Positions 1 to 13,201 of a stretch of 64,000 nt of DNA are shown in pieces (positions within the stretch are counted from its first letter, which is position 1; every line of letters begins with the position of its first letter). Source of the DNA: Sinotaia quadrata (taxonomy: Eukaryota > Mollusca > Gastropoda > Architaenioglossa > Viviparidae). Made by a program: the position numbers and the translations under genes. The stretch is from the NCBI GenBank assembly GCA_028829895.1, contig CM054178.1:85381058-85445057 (forward strand), in the 5' to 3' direction. The notes under the pieces are model-generated. The model had not been told where the DNA came from. It ran no database searches and saw only the letters and a program-made list of their open reading frames with translations.

Positions 1-715
1 AGTATCAATTTCCATGAGTTATCCGCATGCCCGCTTTGTTTCTGTTTCTCATAAACTATCCGGCAACTACTGTAATATCATAGTTATTTAATTCTAGGAA
101 GGCTTCAGTTTCGTCGTATTTTTTTCCTTTTCAGAACGGTTAATCAACTGATGGTGGTTGTGGTGATGGTGGTCTTTCGCTTCTGGAGCTTTCGTTGGAC
201 GTTTCATTTTCAGATGTTGTTATGGACTTGATTACCCTCAGTGTGTTCTGGGGATCCCGACCACACCAGGTGGACTGCTCAGTACCGAAGTATTCCCCCC
301 CCCCCTTTTTTTTTTTTTTTCACACATACCCATACACGTATCAAGAGGAGCTGATTAAAAACGAGCTATAATTGTGATAAGCTGGAGAGCAGAAAATGCA
401 TGATTGGTATCTAGATCTAGTACTTTCTCACCCCACTGCAATACTCTGCATTAACAATCGATTCAATGTTCCGGACACGTACGCATGCAAACACAACTGT
501 CCAGCGACTAACGTTGTCTTAGTTTATATTATGTTTCGTGCACACAACCTGCCCTTCCTTCGTGTCGTGCCCCAACACAAGTCATACTATTTATAGCACG
601 TGTCGCGACTCAGGCAAATTAGTCCAAAGCCACTCACGTCTGTCCCACAACTAATCTCTTTGTTTATATATCTTCTGACACAGCAATATTTTCTGGACAA
701 CTTGTCTTCACTCAA
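1..715. other. non-coding stretch, nothing recognised
   Basis: There is no convincing coding region, RNA gene or mobile element here. A C-run followed by a T-run lies at about 294-320. The 66-codon open frame at 396-596 has no recognisable motif and no splice context. Confidence 0.5.
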
Positions 716-729
716 ATGAACGAACATAT

Positions 730-1072
730 CGGCCTTAAGAAAAGTGTCAAGAGGGGAGAGAAGAAGAAAGAGGGAAGCGATAAGAAGAAAAAGGAGGAAG
801 AGAAGAAGGGAGAAGTAGAGGGAAGTAGAAGGAGGAGGAAAAGAAGAATGAGAAGCAGAAGAAACAAGAGGAGAATGACAGCAGGGGAGGAAAAGGATGA
901 GAGAAGAGAGGGATGAGGAGAAAAAGAAGAAAGAAAAAAAAAGAGAACAAAAATGAGTGTCAAGGAGGGGTGAGAAGAAAGGGAAGGAATAGTTAGGGAG
1001 AAGGAAGGGAGAGGGGAAATGACGAAGAAGGAAGGGGAAGAGACGGGGAAAGAGGGTAAGAGAAGAAGAATT
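730..1072 (+). repeat. long polypurine (GA-rich) low-complexity tract
   Basis: About 340 bases on the plus strand are almost entirely A and G, with irregular gaagaag, aggaag and gggaga words and very few pyrimidines. It is not a clean tandem array. Open frames on both strands are low-complexity translations (Lys/Arg/Glu-rich on plus, Ser/Leu/Phe-rich on minus) and are not genes. Such homopurine-homopyrimidine DNA can form triplex (H-DNA); that is a known property of the composition and is not shown here. Confidence 0.85.
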
Positions 1073-3136
1073 AAATTCTGTATCACTGTCAGTTCTGTCT
1101 TGGGTGTTCCAAATTTAAAACAATCGTAAATTGATTAATCTAAAACATAACTGACAGTTACTAAGTGAACAAACCTTCTGTCATAAAAATGAACTTAATT
1201 TGTTTCTGTTTTCATGAAATAGAATCACATTATAAAGACAAAGTGTCGATATTCTGCTTACAGAAGAAAAAGCACAATGGCAGGGACACAAGTATCTCAA
1301 GATGGTGTCTACTATCATTCAACACAATGATATACCTATTTAATATCAAGTGTTAAAACGGATAGAACATTAATAAAACTCAGTGACAGACAAGCAATTA
1401 TCCGAAGCTGTTGTCTATTGTTCAGCACAAAGTGTAAAGAAATATTTTATTAATTGTTACACAACGGGAAAAGTGTTCAGTTACCAGATTCATTTGCAAA
1501 TTTAATGATTATTCAATTCGAATCTTAATATCAAACTGTATGTTTCCCCCCAAAACGAATATGGTGATCGATAGTTCGTAGTTCAGATTATCATGCCCTA
1601 TTTTATTTCCAATCACATGAAAACTAATCATTTAGTAAATGCTCTTGTATGTTGAAGAGAGAATATTTTAATTCTATTTTACTTTAAACCAGTGGGACAA
1701 CGAGATCCATATGTCAAGTGGGGACATTTAGATTTCACACTGTTCATAAGATGACAGGATTGACATTTCATTACTTTTCATATCATAGCTTTCAGAGTTC
1801 ACTACTTTTCATAAGATGATAGTATTTACATTTCAGCAATCTTTTGTTTGTATATATTGAGATGTCAATCATTATATCACACCTAAAAAAGATATTTATA
1901 TGTGAAGGCGGTTTAGACCTATTTATGTAACAATTCATGCAAGTGGGAGGGTAATACGCATCACTCTGTGTTAACCGGATCATTTCTGGTATACCCTCAT
2001 AAAAGGCAAAATATTTTTTAAACCTTTCCATAGCGAGAAATTGGCTAAAGTTAATGAAATGGAGGGGTAAAGAGGAAACTCTCAAATTATTAAAAACAAA
2101 TATTCTAATGGAGGTGTAAAGCAGAACTCTCAAATTATTAAAAACAAATATTCTTTTCAGATCAATTTTACACTTTTTCGGGTGCGACAGCGCCTAGAAG
2201 ATACCTTAACAACATTCTCTACTACTGGAAGCAACAGGAGTTAATCATCTGCATTTTTGCAACAGTAATGACGTCACTGTCTAAAGACCAAGAGGTACCG
2301 GAAATAAGCAGATTTTTGCCACGATGAGACACCATATTTAATGACGATGTATGCAGTGGTTTACCTTTGTTCTATTGCGTACAGGAAATGATATGATTGA
2401 ATTCAGGAAGTAAAATACTGACTTGTTGCCCTTCGGGATACATAATAATGCATAACAAATGCGAACCTAGAAGCAGAAGCAGAACAAAGGTCACATGCTC
2501 AGTGATGAGGCTAAGGAATTTACTCTTATAAGGTGCCTTCAGTATAAGTAAGAATTTGATAGACAACTCATTGTGAAGTGTAATTACAGCTTTCATTTCT
2601 CATCGACTGTGGAGGAGAAGAAAAGGGCCAGGCGCTGAACAATTCACTTCTTTAGCGTGACTCTTTTAGCTCGAGTGTCTGTAAACACAACTGTCGATTT
2701 ACAATGAGAAATATACTTGAGCTTTGCGATCCATCATAAATACATACACACACACCGCCAGAAACACCAGCGATGACACACAAGTGAGAATACACGCACA
2801 AGTACACACATAAACACATACTATACACATACGCAAATTCACGTAAAACCGACTAAATATTCAAAGACAAAGAGATGCATTACATAAGGTAATAAGGAAA
2901 CAAATCAACTACATGTAACATGAAAGAATAAACTAAAAAAATAGACAAACTACAAGCTGATCAACTATATCCTACATGAAGAAAGAGACTTTAAAACATA
3001 CACAAAAACAACTCATTGTTTCGTTTAAGATTTTTTTCCTTAAACCATTGGAAAGTTAATGCAGCAACACAGTTTCCTTGTTTAATTTCTTCCTTCTCTG
3101 TCATTTGTAGTGAATGACCTCTTCAGGCTAGGGAGT
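1073..3136. other. non-coding AT-rich stretch
   Basis: No gene is recognised. The only structure noted is a 49-bp direct duplication at 2059-2154 (annotated separately) and loose near-repeats such as cttttcataagatga around 1745-1820. Confidence 0.5.
2059..2154. repeat. two-copy 49-bp tandem duplication
   Basis: Two adjacent units start at 2059 and 2108. Each begins with atggagg, passes through gtaaag, and ends with the shared tail caaattattaaaaacaaat. The tail halves are identical and the 5' halves differ by a few substitutions and small indels. Confidence 0.85.
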
Positions 3137-4706
3137 TGTGGTGGAGTAAATTTGATTGTCCCTATTTTAAAACTTAATTATTATTATATAGTTTGCTAAT
3201 AGTCAAGGTGACATGACCTTCAGGTACTGCACCTAACGATATTTCTGTAAGTACAAGAGTTAACAACTTTGGTAAAGAATATGCTGGAACTTGCTGATGT
3301 AATCCAAACCAGTCCAGAGTGGATGAGCAATTTTAGATGTCCAATAATTTAAGGCTTACAAATAATAATGAACTAGCTAATGGGTAGAGACTGAAACTTA
3401 CCTGTTGAAGAAAGTTCTATATTCTAATCACTTTGATTTTGACAACTCAAGTCCGGTCATAAAAAGTGATTGTTAGCTTAATGGTGAGTTAACAGATTGA
3501 TTGAGAGAGAATGGACTTAGAAATATCTCGTACTTTTTGCTATTGATATATTTGTAATTTGATGTAAAGATGTGAAAAGACTATTATTTCTACAAGTGTG
3601 AATTCGGACATTTGTATGTAATATATTAAACCCATGAAAATGTTTCTAGCAGAAACATGTTTGTATTTGATTGTTATGTATTTCTATGTTGCACAGATGT
3701 AGCAGGCTAATATACACTGTTACAGGAATTGTAATTTGAGAATGATTGTAAGACAGAATGGAGAATAGAGATAAAAAATTATTGGAACTTAGCATTGCTC
3801 TCTGATGTGTTTCAGAAAGGAGCAAGCCTTTTTTTCCTTTTCTTCTTTGCATGCTTGTGGTGGACATGAGAGGTTTCCATCCTAGAGTGTGGCAGTTGTG
3901 TTGATTCACTACACCCTGTTTTGTGTGCATCGGCAAGTGTGTCCAATTCCATTGTGAAACTTTCTAGCAAAAGGAGTGCTAGAAGATCATTACTGTAATT
4001 GCCAACTCAAGAAACTAATATGGTGAATGTGTGCCTAGGTTAGTCTTGAGGGATCTACAGTGTTGGAACATTGTACAATGTGCTTAGCAGAGCACCTGGA
4101 AGACTGACTATTCTATTGTGAACAATAAACTTATTGCTACAAAAATGAGGAAAGACTGTTGCAGCTTACGTCATTGAACAGGTTAGGTACAAAATTTTAT
4201 CATATCACTCTGTAACTCCATTTCTTCTATGATAAGAATAATCCTGTGATTTATTTTTGATACTAATCTGACTGCTGAATCATATGTTAGGATATAAGAC
4301 TGAATAAGTATTGGAATTACTTGAACATTGTTTCATGGAATACTGATGTCAAATAACCTTCTCAGTGTATTTGTCACATGTACTTTTGATTGTTGAGTTC
4401 ATAAATTTATTGTTAAATTTATTAACCTTCATGCACATATTATTAAACACTGTTGGAGTGAGTGGATAGATGGGGGCTCGTTAAATATAATTGAAGAAGG
4501 ATTTGTTACTCCTTTAGTAAGAAGTTTCCACCTACGAAAATATTGTGTGATAGTAAAACGTCTCTCTTACTGTTGTGGTACACCCTTATAATCCGCCAAG
4601 TGAGAGAAGAGCGGTGTCTCCTGGGAGAATTATTAATAAACATATTACAATCACTTGTAATTAGTTATGGATGATTAATAATAATAACCAGTAACAAAGG
4701 GGTGCA
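3137..4706 (+). mobile_element. interspersed repeat family R1, copy 1 (probable solo LTR)
   Basis: This is a 1.57-kb copy of a repeat also found at 21482, 51551 and (partly) 47349. Shared landmarks in order are a start tgtggyggagta, then taaacttaattgttatata, then ggtaaagaatatgc and ccagttcc/ccagtcc-gtggatgag, then tgatagagag-like and atggactta words, a late segment with aagaagttt-ccacct, then ccgccaagtgagag and attaataaacat, and the end aacaaaggggtgca. It starts TG and ends CA. I found no flanking target duplication for this copy, so its borders rest on alignment with the other copies. No reading frame is conserved between copies. A long terminal repeat left by recombination is the best reading; a non-autonomous element of another class is possible. 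Confidence 0.7.
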
Positions 4707-5435
4707 TATTGGCGAATATCAGCATTTGCTATCTCTCTTCCTCCCTCATTATCTGAGAGTAAAAGTTTCTCTTTTCTTCTTATGAAGGGAAGCTAAAAGT
4801 AATTTTATACTGAGACAGCAACTAATGACTAATACTGACCTACAAGGAAAGAGGAAAGTGAAGCATTCAGTGGGAAATAAAGCGTCAGATCTTCGCGACC
4901 CAGTGCAACAAGATAATAAATGATTTAATGCCAGAACATGCGCTATCAATAAAGTCACCATCACTAGTTTAATGCAATTGATCAACACATTTATGTCTGT
5001 TTTCACCTGATGTCTTTATACAACACTGAAAGAGAGTAAACAATTATGGTGGGAGAGAGGTGTGAGGATACTGAGAAATTGAAAACAAAACAAAATTAAA
5101 TATAAATAACTCTTTCATCACTCAGCAAAACCCGTTCCAGATTCATAAGTAAGTAAACGGAAGAAGCGCACCATGCCATTACCACCCTCCCGCCTCTTCC
5201 CAAATATCATGAATGTTCAAACGACAAATATACGTACCCCCATGGACATGGCTTTTCAAGCAACAATTTTAGTTACGTAAGTAAACAAAGAGAGTGACAT
5301 GGACATGTGCTACCTTCACGCTCCTTCCCGTAATCAAGGATGTTCAAACGATAAAACATATAGATACATAATTAACAGATTATAAACTAGAGTGTACACA
5401 TTTGATTACTTTTGTTTCTTTTGTACATGGGTATT

Positions 5436-5440
<5 letters not shown>
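4707..5440. other. non-coding stretch, nothing recognised
   Basis: No gene, RNA or mobile element is recognised between repeat copy 1 and the TG microsatellite. The open frame at 4749-5006 on minus has no domain-like features. Confidence 0.45.
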
Positions 5441-5467
<27 letters not shown>

Positions 5468-5483
5468 TTGTGTGTGTGTGTAT

Positions 5484-5527
<44 letters not shown>
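5441..5527. repeat. (TG)n microsatellite
   Basis: About 85 bases of TG dinucleotide with a few TTTG and TATG interruptions, followed by a short (GA)n stretch to about 5567. Open frames across it are cysteine/valine or threonine/histidine low-complexity translations. Confidence 0.95.
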
Positions 5528-5899
5528 ATGCATGTGAGAGAGTGTGAGAGAGAGAGAGGGAGGGAGAGCATGCATGTACCTGGCAAAACCTGCTCTTCAA
5601 ATTATGAAGGAAACAAAAGCATCAGATCCAAACGTCAACTACTTTCCTCGAACGTAAGAATGCAAGAATGTAGGATGAGGCCAATTTAAAGGATATTCAT
5701 TCCAAATTCAAGCTACAAACTTGGAAAGTTTAGAACACACACCAAACTAAGCAAAGCAGTAAATCTCAGAAAATGTCATTCCAATGTTTATGACAATTAC
5801 TGGCAGTTTCCTCTTTTACCTGAATCTAGCAAATTTCATTTGGAATGAGTTACAAGTCTAGGTCTACTACTTTAAAGAAATGAGAATGTGTGACATGTT

Positions 5900-6480
5900 G
5901 TGTATATAAATATACTTGGTATAGTGCATTCAAACTAGTCTTAACTTGTATTGATATGATTAATACATACACATACTGAGTGTAGTGCAATCAAAATATC
6001 AAACTAGTCTTAACTTGTATTGATATGATTAATACATACAAATAGATAATATAATATACAAATGCAGAGGATAGTAGTTTAGTGCACTCAAAATAATAAA
6101 AGTGTTCTAATACACAACCTGCATGGGTACAATATGTACTATAAATGCAGGATGTGTAAAGCATTCAAAATAGCAATAAAAAATATATAACTGCAGAGGA
6201 CAGTAGTGTAGTGCATTAAAAGTAATAAGTAACCTAATGTCTTTCATTATGATATCATTCAAATGACATTATGAACTATAAATGTGTAATACATTCAAAA
6301 CAGCAATATATGTAAGCAGGGTGTAGCAGTGTATTGCATTCTAAGTAATGAGTTCTTTTTAACATGCCTCACACTGTAATATAATGAAATGTACAATTTA
6401 TGCTACTATTGAAGGGTCATAAAGCATTCAAGCACAGTAATATAATGTACAGAGGAATGGAGTAAGGTATATTTTATGCA
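5900..6480. repeat. degenerate AT-rich tandem repeat
   Basis: Loosely repeated words recur about every 55-75 bases: gtgcattcaaa or gcactcaaaat, followed by rtaataa and tgcagagga/tgtag. One block (caaactagtcttaacttgtattgatatgattaatacatac) occurs twice nearly exactly, at about 5931 and 6002. Units are too diverged for exact borders. Confidence 0.6.
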
Positions 6481-6489
6481 TTCAAAAAT

Positions 6490-7315
6490 AGTGAATTTAT
6501 CAAAATTGTGATATCTTTATAATTAACAAACTTTTAATATATTCCAAATTTTATCATAATAGTTCTGGAATTGTGCTACTTTATAAGATTCCAACTTTCA
6601 ATGGATTTATTAGTTTACCATAATACTAATAGTTCTGATACATACTACTTTATATTTCAAATGTCAATGATTTTATCATATTAGTTCTGATTTATACTAT
6701 TTTATAAGATATTTCAAATTTTCAAGAGTTTAATCATAATAGTTCTGGTATTGTTCTATTTAAGTATTTTATAATATATTCCACATTTCAAGGTTTTATC
6801 CTAATGGTTCTGGTATTGTTCTATTTAATTACTTTATAGTATATTCTACATTTCAAGGTTTTATCCTAATGGTCCTGGTATTGTACTATTTTATAACATA
6901 TTTCAGTGATTTCTTCATAACAGTTCTGGTATTATACTACTGTAACTTCAAATTTCAATGATTTTATCATAATAGTTCTGGTGCTGTTACAAATTTCCAA
7001 TTATAACAATTTTAACAATTCTAGAGTCATGCTACTCTTAAGCATACATCAAACTAAATGTACAATGATTTTATTTCAACAGTTCTGTCATTGTAATATT
7101 TTGCAACACATTTCAAATTTCAATGATTTTACTAAAAGGGTTCTGTTCTTGTCTTTTTCACATCCAATATTCCAAACTTCAATGACTTAATCATAACAGT
7201 TCTGATGCTGTTAGTATATTTTCAAATTACATCTGTTAGTATATTTTCAATTACAACAATTTTATTGTAACATTTCTAGTATTGTGATACTTTGTAGCAT
7301 ATAACAAACTAAAAA
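6490..7315. repeat. degenerate minisatellite, about 13 units of 50-75 bp
   Basis: The unit reads roughly ttttatcataatagttctg, then gtattgttctatttta, then a tail ttccaaatttcaatga. It recurs with substitutions and length changes across about 0.8 kb. No coding potential is seen; the 69-codon frame at 6981-7190 is part of the repeat. Confidence 0.75.
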
Positions 7316-9734
7316 TAATCTGATTTATCATAATATTTTTAATAGTTGAGTATTGTATTACATAATATATTGCATTTTAATACTTCTAATGCTATGTTAC
7401 TTTATTATATACAATTTAACAATGAAGTATATTCTAAATGTGTATATGGTAACAAGTTAATCAAAACAGGACTTGATTAGGCAATGCAGATATGCATTTT
7501 AATTGTTATGACAAATTAAAATGTGAGTCACACAAATGCACCTCACGTTATGCTATTACTGTAATATACTAATTATAATTGTCATCATTATCATTTAATA
7601 ATATTAATATATTATTATTACATTTGTATTATATATTAATATTATTATTACATTTGCTGCTGTTGTTTTCATTACTATTTTCCAGCTATCATTATCCTTC
7701 CCATTGATGATTACTGCTATTTTTAATAGAAGAAATTGGAGTCATTAACATCATAATTAGGAGCAGTACCGACTGAACGAGTGCTTAATCCGTAGACACT
7801 TTCAAATTAATGAAATGTGGTGACGTACAAAAAAACAGAGAGCAGGTGTATTTTCTTGATGTTTACGTAATTTAAAATCTTAAATTAAGCACGTATTGTT
7901 CTTTTATTTTTTTTTTTTTGGGGGGGGGAGGAGTGGTGGTGGGGTTTTTCTAGACTGTCGTCAAACGAACTCTACCTCAGTATAGGGACAGAAAATCAAT
8001 CAAAACAAAATCTAATCAAGGACGCATTGAGTTGAGCGTTAGCACCTATTATAATTTACACTAGTATTACATCAGTATAACTAATCAGGGGCGCATTCAG
8101 TTCATCGTTCGCACCTATTATAATTTACACTAGTACATCCATCGGTTAAAAAGGTCAGTGGTGCATTTAATTTCATGTTCGCCTCTATTATAATGTCAGT
8201 AAATGGAGTCGGAACAAGTGTTCCTAAGCAAGTACTTACGACTGCAGTGCATGCCTGCAAACGACACTTACGCGTAGACAGCAGAAAACGAGACTAAACG
8301 AAAGAGACCTGAGGCATGTGAGATATTTTTTTTAAATAAAAACAAACAAAAATAATACAAACAGCTTCAGACGATCTCTAACATACCACTAGCAGCCTCT
8401 GCACCTCTCAAGACGTGACCAGAGAAGTCCACACACTACCTAAATGACCCAAAGCCCTCCTCATCCTACGTACGCACACACAACCAAACCACAGCTTCGA
8501 AAAATAATTTATGATATAGCACATACCAAGTCAAGAGATCGAGAAACTGTCACATACAATGTGGAATGTCGACGGTCAGTTTAGAAGAAAAAACAAAAAA
8601 CAATCTTGGACTCCAACAACTCCATCTCGAACCAAAAGTCAGCGATGCATCGGTTAAGTGTCTAACTTGGTGTTGACCTGTTTATATCAGTCAACTGCAA
8701 ATGTGTTTAACACGCTTTCAAACTGGGACGGTCCCAGTCTGTCATGGCTAGTTACAGTCACAAAGTCAAGATAGCAGGACAACAAAGTTTCTTTCATGCC
8801 AGCTGACAATATGCAATGAAGAAAAATATTTGCTTTGTAAAGCCTGCACGGTTCGGATTGGCAAATTGGATGACCTCATAAGCAGACAACGGAAGCAGAT
8901 GATTTGACGTAGTTACTCCAAGCACAGAGCCGATATTATGCGTACAGAGCTGCACTCTGTGTAGACGAGTTGACAGGCGACTTACTATCGTTTTCGAAAT
9001 GTGAGTACATATACTGTCCGACAACCCTAGTAATCGATACAACCAGGATATATATATATATAATATACTTTTTACATTAAAGATGCGGTGATTAGGATGC
9101 CAGATGCAAATATAAGTTTAAAGGTAGTGAAACATTTTTTAAAATAAAATAATGATCGCGCTACAAGGAACATAATAATACAATCTGACATCAGAAGGGC
9201 AAGCATTTTATTTAATGACATACCACAAATGTATTCACAACCCACGCCAAAAATAATTCATTTCAGGTGACATTTAAAAAAAATCGATAAAAAGAAAATA
9301 ATCAAATAAAATATAATAACAAAGACACACATTTAAACGAAATAATTAGTTTTATCTACTGTTATTCGATCTGCAGGGAAAATACTTCCTTGCTTGGCGG
9401 GGGGTGGGGGGGGGGGGGGCGGCAGGGGAAATGAGGGTAAAAAACAGAAACGTTTTATGTCGTTTCCAATGATAAATATGTATCTTTATGTGACACGAAA
9501 ACAATTAAATAACAGTTCCTAAATAAAATTATTCTGCACAACTTGCATCCTTGATGGATAACGCACTACGATGAAAAAGTCTGACTCGTAATGAAGGTAC
9601 TGCGGTCACGCAATGAACGTGAAAAAGCAACAAATGTTATGGTGATAAATAATGCATATTTAAGGGGATTATTTATTATTTTTACGCCAAATTATCACTG
9701 TCGAATGTTTTTAAACTGTTTGTCCACCACACAG
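7316..9734. other. non-coding stretch with one three-copy repeat
   Basis: No gene is recognised. At about 8018-8195 three units of roughly 70 bp share the words gcgcattnagtt, gttngcacctattataat and ttacactagta. A G-rich run lies at 7919-7935 and another at about 9399-9423. The 82-codon frame on minus at 8794-9042 has no motif I recognise. Confidence 0.5.
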
Positions 9735-9744
9735 TTGTAAATCC

Positions 9745-10012
9745 TAATGTACTGTTTTGAGACTCATTTCCGTATTGGTTTATTTTACAAGTTGTAAATC
9801 GAAATGTACTGTTTTGAGACTTATTTCCGTATTGGTTTATTTTATAAGTTGTAAATCCAAATGTACTATTTTGAGACTTATTTCCGTATTGGTTTATTTT
9901 ACAAGTTGTAAATCCAAATGTACTGTATTTCCGTATTGGTTTATTTTACAAATTGTAAATCTAAATTTACTGTTTTGAGACTTATTTCCGTATTGGTTTA
10001 TTTTACAAGTTC
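9745..10012. repeat. 57-bp minisatellite, about 5 units
   Basis: The unit contains gttttgagacttatttccg, then tattggtttattttacaag and ttgtaaatccaaatgta. Successive units are nearly identical, and one unit (about 9924) lacks the gttttgagactta segment. The 73-codon frame at 9757-9978 only translates this repeat. Confidence 0.9.
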
Positions 10013-10019
10013 TGCTGAT

Positions 10020-11428
10020 ACGATACGCAGTTCCCAGTTATCTTAGCGATGTCAGGTTTTCACATTCAAGTTTTAATATTTAGTCTGATAAAACAAATAA
10101 TTCTATTTGAAACTGGTTGCTTATTAAAGTGTTAAAAATTGATCTGTTCTCAAGAGAGTGACCTTCATTAGTGGGCTTTGCATTTGTAAAACCCGTAACA
10201 CTAATAGGCAATAATCGAGATGGCCTAGTTTTGTGACCATAAAAATGAACATTTTTTTTTTAATTTATTTAGTTTTGCAGGATATTTAATTTCCTTTGGA
10301 CGATTTTATTATAGGTAATTTATATAGGGAATTAAAAAATAAATGTTTACTATTATTATTTTTATCAAGTATTTATTTTATTATATATATTTTTTAATCT
10401 GAATCAAAGAAAAAATAATATCCCAAATATACATTGATATATTTGTATTCTGCACAAAATTATGCATAATCGTATTTACAGAATGCTAATTAAATGAAAT
10501 TAAGTAGGTAGCTTTGCATGATTATATCTCATTTCATACTATATCACAACAGTAAATGAATTTATGTATTTCTGGAGTATAAATATGTAATTTTTAAAAA
10601 GTATCAACAAATACATAAGGTATTATACTAATAATAACTATTTCTTTTAATTACAACAGTACTCTAAAAACCTAAATTAACTTTTATTCAGACGGAGCTT
10701 TTAATTTCCATTCTGTTATTTCCATTCCTGTATTGGTTCAAGCATTTTACCGTAAATCATACAGGGACAATTTTCTTTTCAAGACATCAGCCAAATCAAA
10801 AATGGCTTAAAGGAAGTATAAATATAATTGCAAATTTAGGTCATTATTAACTTATTTTTTGTTGTTATTAGTAATTTTGCCTCATTAATGCCTACTTTAC
10901 AGGTATAGAATAATTAACACAAAATAATAATTAATATATATATGACTCCTTCCAAGTATGTTCTTTTTTCATACAGGGAATTTATTTCGTGATTTTAAAT
11001 AAGTCATTGTTTTAAATCACATGAGACACGTCCAACACCCAATTTAAAAATAAAATTATTATTCGCTTACAACATAACGCAATATTAAGGCAGCCTAACC
11101 AGACCCAATTAATAAACAGAGAAGACTTTATCTCTAACATTAGAAAAATATGGAAGATTAAATTAAGAAAGGTATTTTAATTATGATAAACATTTAATTT
11201 TTGTGGGGGGATGGGAGACAGAGAGAGAGAAAGAAATAAAATATCTGTACTGTGCTTTCTGACAGATGGACATTATTTCTGACATGTCTCTTACTAAATA
11301 CAACTAATTCCTCTATTGTTCACTTCAGGATTTTCCTTGATTTTATTTCAAAGGACTACTGAGAAGTAGTCATTCTAGCGTATGAGTATTTACACAAATT
11401 CAAGATTTATTTTTTTAATTTAAATGTG
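10020..11428. other. AT-rich non-coding stretch
   Basis: Very AT-rich DNA with no gene, RNA or tandem array recognised. It ends at the 5-bp target duplication of the LTR retrotransposon. Confidence 0.5.
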
Positions 11429-11433
11429 ACAAT
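11429..11433. repeat. target-site duplication, left copy (acaat)
   Basis: The five bases acaat immediately precede the LTR TG and are repeated exactly after the other LTR at 19732-19736. Five-base duplications fit an integrase of the Ty3/gypsy class. Confidence 0.95.
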
Positions 11434-12979
11434 TGTTACGTTTCCAGTATTTATTTAAAGACCCTGCTTAGAATAATTAAAAGACTTTAAATATAATTAA
11501 TTCTTCCTCTCATATTCTACGCAGACTGGTTGCTCAATTTATTATCTGACTAATTAAAAGTGCGTCTTGTAGTTCAGACGACAAATTTACAGACTAATAA
11601 ACTGCGAACTTTTAGCTAGATTTGAAAACAGTTAAATCCCTCTAAATTAATATGCACTCGTCATCAATCTTTCTGCTCATCCGCCCCCATTCAAATCTAA
11701 GAATTAATCTAATTGGTCTATTGTGCATAGAAATCAACTACTAAGAGGTATTAACAAGAAAATAAGATTTAATAAAGTTTAACAAATTAACAATAAATCG
11801 AATGCAACGCGAATAGTCTTCACTCTGTCTTTACGCGCCTATGCCTGATTTTTGTCAATCTAAATTGCCAGAAAAGTGTTCCTTTGAGATCTGTACACTT
11901 GATTTTGCACTTAGCTCTATTCTTGTATCCTTGGTCTCAACACTCAGTCATGCCGGTTCGTTCCCTCAGTCCCCCTTTAACGACACACGTGGTGCATAAG
12001 GAATGATGTCCCTTTGTTAGTGGCTAGGAACTGGAATTTTTGCAGCATGGCCCTCAGAGTGGATTTCGACACGCTTATACCAATAAGCTAGTGCAGGTGA
12101 GGCATGGTGAAACATGAACCATGAGCCGACCTGTGGATGCAACGTGTTTGGATATAATTCTCAACCTAACAGGCCCTACTTAGGCATGGCTCAATTAAAT
12201 GCGCTGAACAAAGAGTTTCGACCTCGCGTCGCTTACAATTAGATTTTAGAAAAATATAATCGTCTCACATGTGTTCCATTTAACAGTCATGACGTATGAA
12301 GCAATAAAATAGATACAACGTTAAATTAATGTTCATACAAAGAGGTAATTCAAACCGACAGAGCGCTTCACAATTTACAATTAAAATTACACGCAATAAT
12401 TGAATTACATGAAGAATTCATATCGAGCGCAGCATTCTGGCTCTTAGTGAATTAAACAATATAAATTAAAGTACAGAAATGGAAAATGGTTACAATAAAT
12501 TTATATTCCGTAACTTATAGGTTTTCAGCTATTTCTCTGAACCATGCTCAAGTGTATATGGAAATCATATAATACATAGCACAAATACATACTTAAACAA
12601 TACATAGGCAAATACTATTAAATAAAATGATACCTTTGAGAGAAGTCGAAGGGTACCTTGATTCTCTATGGCGCCGGCTGCCTCTCACGACCCGAGTAAG
12701 CTGATGGAATTAGCTAAAATGTGCTCGAAGTGAGGGAGCGGAAGCGTGTAGGTACATATATAGAAAGGTATATTGCGTATCACGTGACTGTTCGCAAGGC
12801 ATGTGGTTGGTTCGAGAACTGGACAATGGTCCTAAAGTTACATAACATCTTGACCTGTTCTAGAAGCACCTAGAAAAAGGAAGCTTTGAACAAAGGGCCA
12901 AGGGTTTCAAATATTCGAATTTGAAGTAAACAAGGCAATGTGGGTCATCAGGTCGGACATTTTTATCAGACTTGTGACA
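11434..12979 (-). repeat. 3' LTR of the Gmr1-like element
   Basis: 1546 bp, and collinear with 18186-19731 at a constant offset of 6752, so there is no net indel; I saw no substitution by eye. It is the 3' LTR because the coding frame runs on minus. A minus-strand AATAAA (plus-strand tttatt at 11450-11455) lies close to its outer end and could be the polyadenylation signal. Confidence 0.95.
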
Positions 12980-12992
12980 CCCCCTTGCTTTT
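12980..12992 (-). promoter_or_regulatory. polypurine tract
   Basis: On minus the sequence AAAAGCAAGGGGG directly abuts the first base of the 3' LTR (TGTCAC). Purine-rich composition with one interruption and exact adjacency fit the plus-strand DNA primer site used in reverse transcription of LTR elements. Confidence 0.8.
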
Positions 12993-13201
12993 GAGGCGTT
13001 TATCTTACCAAAGATAAAATGCCTCCTACAAATTATGTATGATAAAATGTAGAAGTCCACAATGAAGAAAAATTTACACAAAAAAATTTCGACATTCCTA
13101 GAAATAAAGTGTGCAACTATATTTCATATTTACAGGAAGGAATCCGTAGGGTTCAGTTAATTGATTAAACAACATTCTATCAGTACCGGCACTTGATGGC
13201 A
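12993..13201 (-). other. short 3' untranslated segment of the retrotransposon
   Basis: About 210 bases between the gag-pol stop and the polypurine tract. It is too short for an envelope gene, and the small frame crossing it into the LTR (12860-13081) is not conserved-looking. Confidence 0.75.

Noticed and set aside
5402..5689. 95-codon frame rich in Val/Cys
   Set aside because: Translation of the TG microsatellite; the minus-strand Thr/His frames there are likewise artefacts.
12993..13201. possible envelope gene after pol
   Set aside because: Only about 210 bases between the pol stop and the polypurine tract, with no membrane-protein frame.
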